From contig NZ_FMZU01000004.1 in the NCBI RefSeq assembly GCF_900101545.1, forward strand, positions 62,001-126,000: a stretch of 64,000 nt of DNA, written 5' to 3'. Made by a program: the position numbers and the translations under genes. The stretch comes from Variovorax sp. CF079. GTDB lineage: Bacteria; Pseudomonadota; Gammaproteobacteria; Burkholderiales; Burkholderiaceae_C. Shown piece after piece: positions 17,212 to 25,489 of the stretch. A model generated the notes under the pieces. It saw only the letters and a list, made by a program, of their open reading frames with translations. It did no database searches and was not told where the DNA came from. Numbering within the stretch: position 1 is the stretch's first letter; every line of letters begins with the position of its first letter.

Positions 17212-18663
17212 TTAAGCCTTGAACGCCAAAATAATCCGATCCATAAACGCAAACACCAGCTCCGTCCCGTACCCCGCCACAAACGCCAGCGTCCATATCG
17301 GCAGACTGCTCGACAGCCCCACCTGCTGCGGCGTCAGCAGCCAGGTCGATGCGATGCCGGCCAGTGCGCCGAGCGAGAGCCGCGCGATGTGGTGCAGTGA
17401 CGAGTGCGGCGCAAACTGTTGGGCTCGAATCTCCAGGCTGATGTTGCGCAGCAGGTGAGAGTAGGAGCCGAGCAGCCCGAAGAGCAGGGGCAGCACGATG
17501 CGGTTGAGTCGGTCCAGCGTGGTCCTGGCGCTGTCGAGCACTTCGGCGGCGGATGTCGTGCCGTTGCCGTTGCCGTTGCCGTTGCGGACGTTGCCGCCGT
17601 TGCCATTGCCGCTGTCCAGGCACAGCCACGCCTTCAGCAGCCACGTGTTGCACGGCCGCTGCTCCCAGCGGGCCAATGTCGGCGGGATGCCGTCTCTTTC
17701 GGATTCGAGCTGCTTCTTCTGGTCGGCCTTCACCACCAGTTCGTCCCCGGCCTGCCGCACCGCGTTCGCAAGGGCACGTGCCGCAGGCGATCCGGGCTCC
17801 GACCGGTCCCTGTCCGACAGCGCCTGCTTGTCGAACATCGCGGCCTGCAGCTTCACCCTGTCGTCGGCCAGCTTGGTGATGTCGTCGCTCAGCGCCTTGT
17901 GGCGCGCCAGCGCGGCGCTGCCGATGGTCTGGTGGCCCAGCGCCAGGGCGGCCATGATGAGCACGACGACGAAAAGCACCGCGTGGATGAAGCGGCCCCA
18001 GGTCATGCCCGACATCCGGGTCATGAAGTTGCCGCGCAACTGCAACAGCGACGACAGCGGGGGCAGCCGCTGCATCGATGCCTGCAGCGTTTCGGCGGTC
18101 ACGGGCGCGAGCTTGCGGGTCAGTTCCTGGTAGGCCTTGAAGAACTTCTGCTCGTCCTCGAGCGTTGCCGCGTGGCGGCCGACGAGGTCGTGGGTCGAGA
18201 TGATGGCGTTGCGCAGGTCGTCGTCGATGTCGGGGCTCTTGGTCGATGCCGCATGGCGCAGCAGCTTCATCGCGTCGTCGACCATGGGCGCGAGGCGCAT
18301 CGACCGTTCGCGTGCGCGCGTGGCCGGCGCGGTGGCCGACCTGGCGCGCGCCGCTTCCACCGTGATGGCGGGGAGCGGGGTCGAGACCGGCGCTCCCGCG
18401 ATGTCGGTCGCCGCGTTCCACGATTCGCCGTCCTTCAGCTGGCGCATGGCGCCCGAGACGAGGTCGACGACCAGCGGCGGCTTGGTTTCTTCGCCGAAGT
18501 CGAGCTGCTTGTCCGCGGTGCTGGCCGCGTTGTCGACCTCGAAGACCGCGCTGCTCGCGCAGATCACCTGCCACCTGCCGGGGGGAAGAACGATGAAACC
18601 CATGCCGCCGGCTCCGAGAGTGGTCGCAGGCCGCATGATGACCCGCGCGCCCGCGGGCGCCAT
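17212..18663 (-). CDS. Membrane protein of unknown function with Asn-Gly repeat
   Basis: A 483-residue protein that I do not recognise. The N-terminal 215 residues are soluble, with a helical part rich in Ala, Arg and Asp. One membrane segment follows at about 228-246 (FIHAVLFVVVLIMAALALG), then a probably periplasmic or coiled-coil stretch (about 250-340, heptad-like LADDRVKLQAAMFDKQAL), a low-complexity NGNGGNVRNGNGNGNG tract near 355-370, and two or three more hydrophobic segments at the C-terminus (IVLPLLFGLLGSY, LSLGALAGIASTWLL, IWTLAFVAGYGTELVFAF). A two-membrane-domain topology with a loop is likely. The start is uncertain; other ATGs lie nearby. It precedes a small lipoprotein gene on the same strand, which may be co-transcribed. 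Confidence 0.7.
   Translation of the reverse strand: MAPAGARVIMRPATTLGAGGMGFIVLPPGRWQVICASSAVFEVDNAASTADKQLDFGEETKPPLVVDLVSGAMRQLKDGESWNAATDIAGAPVSTPLPAITVEAARARSATAPATRARERSMRLAPMVDDAMKLLRHAASTKSPDIDDDLRNAIISTHDLVGRHAATLEDEQKFFKAYQELTRKLAPVTAETLQASMQRLPPLSSLLQLRGNFMTRMSGMTWGRFIHAVLFVVVLIMAALALGHQTIGSAALARHKALSDDITKLADDRVKLQAAMFDKQALSDRDRSEPGSPAARALANAVRQAGDELVVKADQKKQLESERDGIPPTLARWEQRPCNTWLLKAWLCLDSGNGNGGNVRNGNGNGNGTTSAAEVLDSARTTLDRLNRIVLPLLFGLLGSYSHLLRNISLEIRAQQFAPHSSLHHIARLSLGALAGIASTWLLTPQQVGLSSSLPIWTLAFVAGYGTELVFAFMDRIILAFKA
17560..17614. repeat. Hexanucleotide repeat (GCCGTT) inside the membrane protein gene
   Basis: Four perfect GCCGTT units run from 17560 to 17583 and degenerate units continue to about 17614. 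On the coding strand they read AACGGC and encode the Asn-Gly tract. The unit is a multiple of three, so slippage would change the length of the tract without shifting the frame. Confidence 0.8.
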
Positions 18664-18689
18664 CCACTAAAGGATGTATGGCCGGGCGC

Positions 18690-19022
18690 TCAGTCCAGCG
18701 TCAAATTCCTGTACCCCGCCAGCTCGGTGCGCTGAAAGTCCCCCACAGGAATCCGCCGCTCCGCCATCCCCGGAAAGCGCGCGACGATCTCACCGCGTTC
18801 GCGGACCCAGCAGCCCTTCAGCGTCGCCGAGTCCCACCAGCTCAGGTAGGCCACGCGGCCGGGGGTGTCGCAGACGTCCTGCGCATCGGTCAGGCTCATC
18901 ACGTTGAAGTCGGCGCCGTTGGCAACGTAGATCACGCCGGGCGTCATGTCGCAGCCGGTGGCGACCCATGCGCAGGCGGCGAGGAGCGCAGCGGTGGCAA
19001 GGCGATTTTTTTGGAACGGCAT
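18690..19022 (-). CDS. Small lipoprotein, hypothetical
   Basis: A 110-residue protein with a lipoprotein signal: KNR, a hydrophobic run, then VATGC with the acylated Cys at residue 24 and Asp after it, which in enterobacteria favours retention in the inner membrane. The mature part has Cys residues at 51 and 71 that could form a disulphide, and no family that I recognise. A good ribosome site, AAGGAAGG, precedes the ATG. It lies upstream of the unknown membrane protein gene on the same strand, separated from it by only 26 bases, so a joint envelope role is possible. Confidence 0.75.
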   Translation of the reverse strand: MPFQKNRLATAALLAACAWVATGCDMTPGVIYVANGADFNVMSLTDAQDVCDTPGRVAYLSWWDSATLKGCWVRERGEIVARFPGMAERRIPVGDFQRTELAGYRNLTLD

Positions 19023-19288
19023 GGTGCTTCCTTCCTTCGATCGGCACGCGCTGAATGAAACGCGCGTGCATGCAATCTAGAAAAGAAGCCCCGCGGCAGA
19101 AATGCCGCCTTCGCGTTTGGCATCCCGCGTTCGGGGGAAGGGGACCGACGCTCGGTTCATGAGGCGCCTGAGAGAGAAATTTCACGAACGGTTGCGAAAC
19201 CTGGGGGGCAGTTTCAGGGCGCGGCGGCCTTTGCTGTACAACAAGTTACATTTCCCGCTCCTCAAACAACCAGAAGAAAGAGCGAGAG

Positions 19289-19855
19289 ATGGCATCACGC
19301 CTGAGACTGATCTCGATGTGCACGGCTGCGCTTCTAGCCACCGGCTGCGCGCAACTGATCGCACCCCCTTACTCCAGCGACTACGAAGCGCTCGACCGCC
19401 TGAAGCGCGTCCCGGCGGAGCGCGTCGCCGTGGCGACCGTGCAGCCCACGGACGCGAACAACGCCGTCAACAACCTGTCGCTGCGCGGCGCGGGTTTTCG
19501 GTCGGGCAGCGGCACTTTCGCCAAGTACCTGGAAGACGCGCTGGTTGGCGACCTGAAGGAAATCTCGTTGTACGACGCCGCCGCCCGTACGCGCATCGAC
19601 ACGGTCATTCAGAAGAACGAAATCGCCGTGGCCAACATATCGACCGGCACCGGGCTGATGGACGTCGAGCTGACGGTCGCCCGCGACGGCAAGCAAAGGC
19701 TGCGCAAGGTGTATTCGGCGCAGACGAGCTTCGAGTCGAGCTTCGCGGGCGCGGTGGCGATCCCGAAGGGCCAAGCCGAATACCCGAACCTCGTGCGCGC
19801 GCTGCTGCGCGAGGTGTACACAGACCCGGCGTTCATCGCCGCCATCAGCAAGTGA
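19289..19855 (+). CDS. Lipoprotein, hypothetical
   Basis: A 188-residue protein with signal peptide and lipobox LATGC (Cys20), followed by a domain with alternating strands and helices. RVAVATVQ near residue 46 and SGTFAKYLEDALVGDLKE with ISLYD resemble the layout of small periplasmic lipoproteins of the LPS- or curli-associated type in which a strand is followed by an amphipathic helix, but the resemblance is too weak to name a family. It has the ribosome site AGAAAGAG and is followed after 14 bases by another lipoprotein gene; the pair is presumably one operon. Confidence 0.72.
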   Translation: MASRLRLISMCTAALLATGCAQLIAPPYSSDYEALDRLKRVPAERVAVATVQPTDANNAVNNLSLRGAGFRSGSGTFAKYLEDALVGDLKEISLYDAAARTRIDTVIQKNEIAVANISTGTGLMDVELTVARDGKQRLRKVYSAQTSFESSFAGAVAIPKGQAEYPNLVRALLREVYTDPAFIAAISK

Positions 19856-19869
19856 AAAAGAAAGATCCC

Positions 19870-20460
19870 ATGTCCATCCGCAGTTTTGTTCGTCTTTGTG
19901 CCGCGACCGCGGTCGTTGCCGTTCTCGCCGGTTGTGCCCACCCCATCGTGGTCAGCGCCGAGAAGACGCCGGAACGCGTCGAGTCCCAGTTGATCCAGAA
20001 GAAGGTCGCCTATGCAATGACCGATGCGGACCGCGCCAAGGAAGTGACCACCGAAGGCGGCGGCGGCGACCGCGTCAGCTACTACCCGTATCGCGATCTG
20101 GAGAAGGCGATCCGCGAAGCGCTTCGCTCGGTGTATGCGGACGTCGTCGTGATCCGTTCGGTGGCCGACGCCAACGCGATGCGCGAATCGGGCGTGGCGC
20201 TGGTCTTCACGCCCGAGATCAAGACCACCTCCGGATCGCCGTCTCCGTTCACCTGGCCGCCGACGCGCTTTACCAGCGAGATCGCGTGCAAGGTCACGGA
20301 TGCGTCCGGCCAGGAAGTTGCCAGTGTGCGTGCTGCCGGATCGGGCAACGCGGAGTTCAGCGAATTCAAGAGCAACTTCAGCCTCGCGGCGAACCGTGCG
20401 GGTACGGATGTCGCCAGCAAGCTGAGCGCCGAGATCAGGGCCAACGACAAGCTGCGCTGA
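19870..20460 (+). CDS. Lipoprotein, hypothetical
   Basis: A 196-residue protein beginning MSIRSF, with signal peptide and lipobox VLAGC (Cys22). The mature part contains YYPYRDLEKAIREALRSVYADVVVI, a pattern of helix then strand common in periplasmic proteins that inspect or assemble envelope polymers, and ends with an amphipathic helix (ASKLSAEIRAND). I do not recognise a family. It follows the previous lipoprotein gene by 14 bases and probably forms a complex or functional pair with it. The next gene is convergent. Confidence 0.72.
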   Translation: MSIRSFVRLCAATAVVAVLAGCAHPIVVSAEKTPERVESQLIQKKVAYAMTDADRAKEVTTEGGGGDRVSYYPYRDLEKAIREALRSVYADVVVIRSVADANAMRESGVALVFTPEIKTTSGSPSPFTWPPTRFTSEIACKVTDASGQEVASVRAAGSGNAEFSEFKSNFSLAANRAGTDVASKLSAEIRANDKLR

Positions 20461-20510
20461 AGGCGCGTCGCGCCTGAAGGATTGGGCGGCGAGCCGGACT
20501 TCCGGCTGCC

Positions 20511-21569
20511 TCAGCCGAGGCTCACGCCCACCTTCGCCCCGGCCGCGACGATCTCGCCCCAGGTCGCGTCGTCGAGCCAGATGCCCCCGCGCTCGCGCGC
20601 CGCACGCGCCTTGCGTTCGGGTTCGCCGGCGATCTGCACCGCGTCGAAACCCTGGCCTGCCGGGCTCTGGCGCAGCCAGGCGATGAAGGCGCTCGCCTCC
20701 TCTTCGAAGCTGGCCTGCGTGCCAAGCTTGGCCGGGTCGATCACGATCGCCAGCATGCCGTTGAGCACCGTGCGTGCGGTGTCGGCGGGGCGGTGCCATG
20801 TGCCGCCGCCGGTCAGCGCGCCGCCGAGCAGCTCGCAGGCCACCGCCATGCCGTAGCCCTTGTGTTCGCCGAAGGTCATCAGCGCGCCGAAGAGGCCGTT
20901 GCTCTGGGGCACGACGACCACGCCGGGGTCGTCGGTGGGCGCGCCGTGTTCGTCGATGAGGTAGCCGGGCGGCACGCGCTCGCCCTTGTTGTGGGCCACG
21001 CGCATCTTGCCTTGCGCAACGCGGCTGGTCGCATAGTCGAGGATGAAGGGCTCTGCGCCCTTGATCGGTATGCCGATGCAGCACGGGTTGGTGCCGAAGC
21101 GCCCGTCGCCGCCGCCCCAGGGCGCGACCACGGGGCGCGAGAGCACGTTGACGAAGTGCATCGCCACCAGGCCCTGCGCAGTCGCCATCTCGGCGAAGTG
21201 GCCGATGCGGCCCAGGTGGTGCGCGTTGGCGAGCGAGAGGATGCAGCTGCCGTGCTGCTCGGCGCGCGCGATGGCGAGTTCCATCGCCTGCACGCCGACG
21301 ATCTGGCCGTAGCCGCGCTGGCCGTCGAGAGCGAGCATGGGGCCGGTGTCGAGGTTGATCTTGACGCTGGCGTTGGGTTTGAGGCCGCCTTCGGCTGCGG
21401 CGTCGACATAGCGCGGGACCATGCCCACGCCATGCGAATCGTGGCCGCTGAGGTTGGCGAGCACGAGGTTGGCGGCGACCTGTTCGGCTTCGGCGGGCGT
21501 GCTGCCGGTGCCGGCGATGATGGCGGCGACTTGGGTGCGGAGGGTGGATGCTTGAAGTGTTTGGGGCAT
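20511..21569 (-). CDS. Malate/L-lactate dehydrogenase family (Ldh2-type) oxidoreductase
   Basis: A 352-residue NAD(P)-dependent dehydrogenase of the Ldh2/YlbC/MdhII family, unrelated to classical lactate dehydrogenases. The signature SGHDSHGVGMVPRYVD and the active-site region LANAHHLGRIGHFAEMA, followed by GGGDGRFGTNP, are intact. Members act on malate, L-lactate, ureidoglycolate, 2,3-diketogulonate or similar 2-hydroxy acids. It starts at the ATG of MPQTL, with GGAAA in front, and lies 17 bases downstream of the UxaA-type dehydratase gene. The neighbouring pathway is predicted to release lactate, so oxidation of L-lactate to pyruvate is an attractive but unproven role. Confidence 0.85.
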   Translation of the reverse strand: MPQTLQASTLRTQVAAIIAGTGSTPAEAEQVAANLVLANLSGHDSHGVGMVPRYVDAAAEGGLKPNASVKINLDTGPMLALDGQRGYGQIVGVQAMELAIARAEQHGSCILSLANAHHLGRIGHFAEMATAQGLVAMHFVNVLSRPVVAPWGGGDGRFGTNPCCIGIPIKGAEPFILDYATSRVAQGKMRVAHNKGERVPPGYLIDEHGAPTDDPGVVVVPQSNGLFGALMTFGEHKGYGMAVACELLGGALTGGGTWHRPADTARTVLNGMLAIVIDPAKLGTQASFEEEASAFIAWLRQSPAGQGFDAVQIAGEPERKARAARERGGIWLDDATWGEIVAAGAKVGVSLG

Positions 21570-21586
21570 GAAGATTTCCAATCCGG

Positions 21587-23113
21587 CTACATCACGGCGC
21601 CGACTTGCCACGGCACGAATTCGTTCTGCCCGTAGCCGTGCTTCTCGCTCTTGCTCTGCTCGCCCGAGGCCGTGGCCAGCACGAGCTCGAAGATGCGCTG
21701 CCCCATCTCCTGGATCGACACCGTGCCTTCGACGATCTCGCCGCAGTTGATGTCCATGTCCTCTTCCTGCCGCTGCCACAGCGCCGAGTTGGTCGCGAGC
21801 TTGAGCGAGGGCGAGGGCGCGCAGCCGTAGGCCGAGCCGCGGCCGGTGGTGAAGCAGATCATGTTGGCGCCGCCCGCGACCTGGCCGGTCGCGCTCACCG
21901 GGTCGTAGCCCGGCGTGTCCATGTAGACGAAGCCGTGCGCCGTCACCGGCTCGGCGTATTCGTACACCGCCTCGAGGTTGCTGGTGCCGCCCTTGGCCAC
22001 CGCGCCCAGCGATTTCTCGAGGATGGTGGTGAGCCCGCCGGCCTTGTTGCCGGGCGAGGGGTTGTTGTTCATCTCGCCCTCGTTGATCTCGGTGTAGTGC
22101 TCCCACCAGCGGATGCGCTCGACCAGCTTCTCGCCCACTTCGCGCTTCACCGCGCGGCGCGTGAGCAGGTGTTCGGCGCCGTAGACCTCGGGCGTTTCCG
22201 ACAGGATGGCGGTGCCGCCGTGCGCCACCAGCAGGTCGACCGCGGCGCCCAGCGCCGGATTGGCGCTGATGCCCGAATAGCCGTCCGAGCCGCCGCACTG
22301 CAGGCCGATGGTGATGTGCGCCGCGCTGCAGGGCTCGCGCTTCACCGCGTTGGCGCGCGGCAGCATCTCGTTGATGAGCGCCACGCCTTTCTCCACCGTC
22401 TTGCGCGTGCCGCCCGTGTCCTGGATGTTGAAGACGCGGAAGTTCTCGCCCTCGGCGAGGTTGCCGGTCGCGAGCCAGGCGTTGATCTGGTTGGCCTCGC
22501 AGCCCAGGCCGACCACCAGCACGGCCGCGAAGTTGGCGTGCGTGGCGTAGCCGGTGAGCGTGCGTTCGAGGATCTGCATGCCCATCCCGCCGGTGTCCAT
22601 GCCGCAGCCGGTGCCGTGCGTGAGCGCGACCACGCCGTCGACGTTGGGGTAGTCCGCGAGTGCGGCCGGATTGGTCTTGCGCGAGAAGTGGTCGGCAATG
22701 GCGCGCGCCGCGGTGGCCGAGCAGTTCACGCTGGTCAGCACGCCGATGTAGTTGCGCGTGGCTACGCGGCCGTCGGCGCGCTTGATGCCCATGAAGGTGG
22801 CTTCGCGCCTCGCGGGCGGCGGCTTCACGTCGGCGCCGTAGGCGTAGTCGCGGTCGAAGTGGCCCTTGTCGGGGCCCATGTCGAGGTTGTGCGTGTGCAC
22901 GTGCTCGCCGGGCGCGATCGGCTTGCTCGCGAAGCCGATGATCTGGTTGTAGCGGCGCACCGGCTCGCCCTGGGCGATGGCGCGAATGGCGATCTTGTGG
23001 CCGGGCGGGATCAGGCCGCGCGCGGCGACGCCTTCGACCGGCGTGCCGCCGAGCAGCTGGCCGCGCGCAATGACGACATCGTCGGCGGGGTGGAGGCGGA
23101 TAAAGGGGTTCAT
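21587..23113 (-). CDS. UxaA-family sugar-acid dehydratase (altronate/galactarate dehydratase type)
   Basis: A 508-residue enzyme. Residues 1-100 are the SAF domain (PADDVVIARGQLLGG ... IPPGHKIAIRAI), residues 100-508 the UxaA catalytic part with GIKRADGRVATRNYIG, NCSATAARAI, GTGCGMDTGG, VVGLGCEANQ and LQCGGSDGYSG. The conserved Cys residues and ENFR region suit an iron-dependent dehydratase that converts an aldonate to a 2-keto-3-deoxy acid. Members are known for D-altronate, galactarate and, in non-phosphorylative routes, L-fuconate or D-arabinonate. The divergent SDR and FAH-family genes favour the last group. The start chosen is the ATG of MNPFIRLHP; the open frame upstream overlaps the regulator gene and is not convincing. 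Confidence 0.88.
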   Translation of the reverse strand: MNPFIRLHPADDVVIARGQLLGGTPVEGVAARGLIPPGHKIAIRAIAQGEPVRRYNQIIGFASKPIAPGEHVHTHNLDMGPDKGHFDRDYAYGADVKPPPARREATFMGIKRADGRVATRNYIGVLTSVNCSATAARAIADHFSRKTNPAALADYPNVDGVVALTHGTGCGMDTGGMGMQILERTLTGYATHANFAAVLVVGLGCEANQINAWLATGNLAEGENFRVFNIQDTGGTRKTVEKGVALINEMLPRANAVKREPCSAAHITIGLQCGGSDGYSGISANPALGAAVDLLVAHGGTAILSETPEVYGAEHLLTRRAVKREVGEKLVERIRWWEHYTEINEGEMNNNPSPGNKAGGLTTILEKSLGAVAKGGTSNLEAVYEYAEPVTAHGFVYMDTPGYDPVSATGQVAGGANMICFTTGRGSAYGCAPSPSLKLATNSALWQRQEEDMDINCGEIVEGTVSIQEMGQRIFELVLATASGEQSKSEKHGYGQNEFVPWQVGAVM

Positions 23114-23132
23114 CGTGTGTGTCCTTGAAGTA

Positions 23133-23840
23133 TCAAGCGGCATTCGCGCGGCGCCAGCTCGCGCTGAATCGCTGGTGCGACTTGTCCATGTGCGCGTGCA
23201 TCGCGCGGCGCGCCGCGTCGGCGTCGCGCGCGGCGATCGCATCGCGGATCGCCTCGTGCTCGGCGATGGCGCTGCGCCACGATTTCACGGTCTCGAAGTA
23301 GCCGCCCAGCCGGGTGAAGATGGGCCCCTTGCGCGAATCCCAGAAGGCCTGCACCGTTTCGGAAAGCACCACGTTGCCGCAGCAGTCGACGATCGCAAGG
23401 TGGAAGGCGCGGTCGCCATCGAGCGGCATCAGGTTGCGGTCGGCCAGCTCACGCATGCGATCGATGGCGCGCGTCATCGCATCGATATCCTTGCGCGTGG
23501 CGAGCTCCGCCGCGATCGCCGCGGTCTCGCCCTCGACCACGCGGCGCGCGCGGATCAATTCGAGCGGGCCCCATTCGGTGGCGGCCACGGGCGCCGCGGC
23601 GCGGTGCGAGCGGTCGAGCACATAGACGCCCGAGCCGGTGCGCACCTCGACCCAGCCCTCGACCTCGAGCGCGATCAGCGCCTCGCGCACCGAGGGCCGG
23701 CTCACGCCCAGCTGCTTGGCCAGGTCGCGTTCGGCAGGCAGGCGTGCGCCGGCTGCGAACTCGCCCTTGGCGATCAGCGCGCGCAGCTGGTCGGCGATCT
23801 GGCGGTAAAGGCGTCTGGGTTCGACGGTCTGCAGGGGCAC
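23133..23840 (-). CDS. GntR-family (FadR/FCD subgroup) transcriptional regulator
   Basis: A 235-residue regulator. Residues 1-75 form the GntR winged helix (LYRQIADQLRALIAKGEF, LPAERDLAKQLGVSRPSVREALIALEVEGWVE) and residues 95-225 the all-helical FCD ligand domain, with the metal/ligand histidines in HLAIVDCCGN and EHEAIRDAI. A GTG start is chosen because the fold begins there; a TTG 31 codons upstream is also open. It is transcribed in line with the dehydratase and Ldh genes and divergently from the SDR genes, with a palindrome between them, so it most likely represses both arms and is released by a sugar-acid intermediate. Confidence 0.88.
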   Translation of the reverse strand: MPLQTVEPRRLYRQIADQLRALIAKGEFAAGARLPAERDLAKQLGVSRPSVREALIALEVEGWVEVRTGSGVYVLDRSHRAAAPVAATEWGPLELIRARRVVEGETAAIAAELATRKDIDAMTRAIDRMRELADRNLMPLDGDRAFHLAIVDCCGNVVLSETVQAFWDSRKGPIFTRLGGYFETVKSWRSAIAEHEAIRDAIAARDADAARRAMHAHMDKSHQRFSASWRRANAA

Positions 23841-23861
23841 GTGGGTCAATGGGTTTAAGGG

Positions 23862-23879
23862 TTGTCCTGAATTGGACAA
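23862..23879. promoter_or_regulatory. Candidate GntR/FadR-type operator
   Basis: TTGTCC and GGACAA form perfect 6-base inverted arms around TGAATT, 22 bases upstream of the regulator start and about 110 bases upstream of the first SDR gene. A second pair, TTGG at 23872-23875 and CCAA further right near 23889, overlaps it together with TGGT, the half-site type usual for FadR relatives. The position in the only divergent gap of the locus supports an operator. Confidence 0.55.
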
Positions 23880-23989
23880 GTGGTAAGGCCAATTCAGAAT
23901 ACGATTCTCGCCGCGATGCGGCCATCGGGCCAAACCCTGAACGCTGCATCGCTTCCCTTTTTTCGACCCAGATCCAACGAGGAAACCCC

Positions 23990-24724
23990 ATGAGACTCAA
24001 GGGCAAGACCGCGCTCGTGACCGCGGCCGGGCAGGGCATCGGCCATGCCAGCGCACTCGCACTCGCCGCCGAGGGCGCGCAGGTCTGGGCCACCGACGTC
24101 AACGAGAAGCTGCTCGTGCGCTACGCAGGCGTCGCCAACATCCAGGCCGCCACGCTCGACGTGCTCGACAAAGCCGCGATCGACGCCTTCACCAAGACCC
24201 TGCCCACGCTCGACATATTGTTCAATTGCGCGGGCGTGGTGCACAACGGCGCCGCGCTGCAGGCCACCGACGACGACCTCGACTTCGCCTTCCGGCTCAA
24301 CGTGCGGGCCCAGTTCTGGCTGATCCAGGCCGTGCTGCCCGGCATGCTGGCCGAGGGCCGCGGCAGCATCATCAACATGGCCAGCGTGTGTTCGAGCATC
24401 AAGGGCCTGCCGAACCGCTGCGTCTACGGCACCACCAAGGCCGCGGTGCTGGGGCTCACCAAGAGCGTCGCGGCCGACTACGTGGGGCAGGGCATCCGCT
24501 GCAATGCGGTGTGCCCCGGCACGGTGGACACGCCCTCGCTGGGCGAGCGCATCAACGCCAATGCCGACCCGGTCGAAGCGCGCAAGGCTTTCATCGCGCG
24601 TCAGCCGATGGGCCGGCTTGCGCAGGCAGAAGAGATCGCGCCGCTGGTCGTGTTCCTCGCCAGCGACGAATCGCAGTTCGTCACCGGCCAGGCCTACGCG
24701 GCCGACGGCGGCATCACCATATGA
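23990..24724 (+). CDS. SDR oxidoreductase, 2-keto-3-deoxy-L-fuconate dehydrogenase-like
   Basis: A 244-residue classical short-chain dehydrogenase: cofactor loop TAAGQGIG, a following TDVN that favours NAD, NCAG in FNCAGVVH, catalytic Ser in NMASVCSS, and YGTTK with the Tyr and Lys. The overall sequence resembles the DHRS6/BDH2-like group that includes bacterial 2-keto-3-deoxy-L-fuconate 4-dehydrogenases. It is preceded by GAGGAAA and its stop overlaps the start of the next SDR gene. With the UxaA-type dehydratase and the FAH-family gene this supports oxidation of a 2-keto-3-deoxy sugar acid to the 2,4-diketo form. Confidence 0.82.
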   Translation: MRLKGKTALVTAAGQGIGHASALALAAEGAQVWATDVNEKLLVRYAGVANIQAATLDVLDKAAIDAFTKTLPTLDILFNCAGVVHNGAALQATDDDLDFAFRLNVRAQFWLIQAVLPGMLAEGRGSIINMASVCSSIKGLPNRCVYGTTKAAVLGLTKSVAADYVGQGIRCNAVCPGTVDTPSLGERINANADPVEARKAFIARQPMGRLAQAEEIAPLVVFLASDESQFVTGQAYAADGGITI

Positions 24725-25467
24725 ACCAGCTCGATTTCGCCGGCCGGCACGCAGTCGTCACCGGCGGCGCGACGGGCCTGGGCTACGGCATCGCGCAGCG
24801 GCTCATCGCCTCCGGCGGCAGCGTGACCTTGTGGGACCGCGACAGCGAAGCGGTCACCAAGGCGGCCTGGGCGCTCGGCGCCAAGGCCTTCGCGCTCGCG
24901 GTCGACGTGTCGCAGCGGCCCTCGGTGGCGAAGGCCGTGGCGGACACGCTGGCGCAGGCGAAGCGCATCGATGCGCTGGTCAACAGCGCCGGCATCACCG
25001 GGCCCAACACCCGGCTCTGGGACTATCCGGTGGATGCATGGCGCGAGGTGATGGAGGTCAACATCAACGGTGTTTTTCTCTGCTGCCGCGAGGTCGTGCC
25101 GCAGATGCGCAAGCAGGGTTATGGCCGCATCGTCAACATCGCCTCGGTCGCGGGCAAGGACGGCAATCCCAACGCCAGCGCCTACAGCGCGAGCAAGGCG
25201 GCCGTGATCGCGCTCACCAAGTCACTGGGCAAGGAGCTGGCCGACACCGGCATCCGCGTCAACTGCGTGACGCCGGCCGCGGTGAAGACCGCGATCTTCG
25301 ACCAGATGACGCCCGAGCACATCGCCTTCATGCTCTCGAAGATCCCGATGGGGCGCTTCGGTACGGTGGAAGAGATCGCCGCGATGGTGAGCTGGCTTTG
25401 CACCGAAGATTGCTCCTTCTCCACCGGCGCCGTATTCGACCTGTCCGGCGGCCGCTCCACTTACTGA
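24721..25467 (+). CDS. SDR oxidoreductase, sugar or sugar-acid dehydrogenase
   Basis: A 248-residue short-chain dehydrogenase with TGGATGLG at the cofactor loop, NSAG, catalytic Ser in NIASVAGK and YSASK. It is translationally coupled (ATGA) to the preceding SDR. LWDRD after the second strand suggests NAD preference. A sugar 1-dehydrogenase (for example for L-fucose or L-galactose) or a second keto-acid dehydrogenase are both compatible; the sequence alone does not decide. It is clearly part of the same operon as the FAH-family gene that begins 22 bases after it. Confidence 0.82.
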   Translation: MNQLDFAGRHAVVTGGATGLGYGIAQRLIASGGSVTLWDRDSEAVTKAAWALGAKAFALAVDVSQRPSVAKAVADTLAQAKRIDALVNSAGITGPNTRLWDYPVDAWREVMEVNINGVFLCCREVVPQMRKQGYGRIVNIASVAGKDGNPNASAYSASKAAVIALTKSLGKELADTGIRVNCVTPAAVKTAIFDQMTPEHIAFMLSKIPMGRFGTVEEIAAMVSWLCTEDCSFSTGAVFDLSGGRSTY

Positions 25468-25489
25468 ACTCGCAACAAGAAAGGCACAC

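Noticed and set aside
17560..17614. Possible CRISPR or clustered repeat array
   Set aside because: Units are six bases without spacers and lie in a coding frame; it is a simple coding microsatellite.
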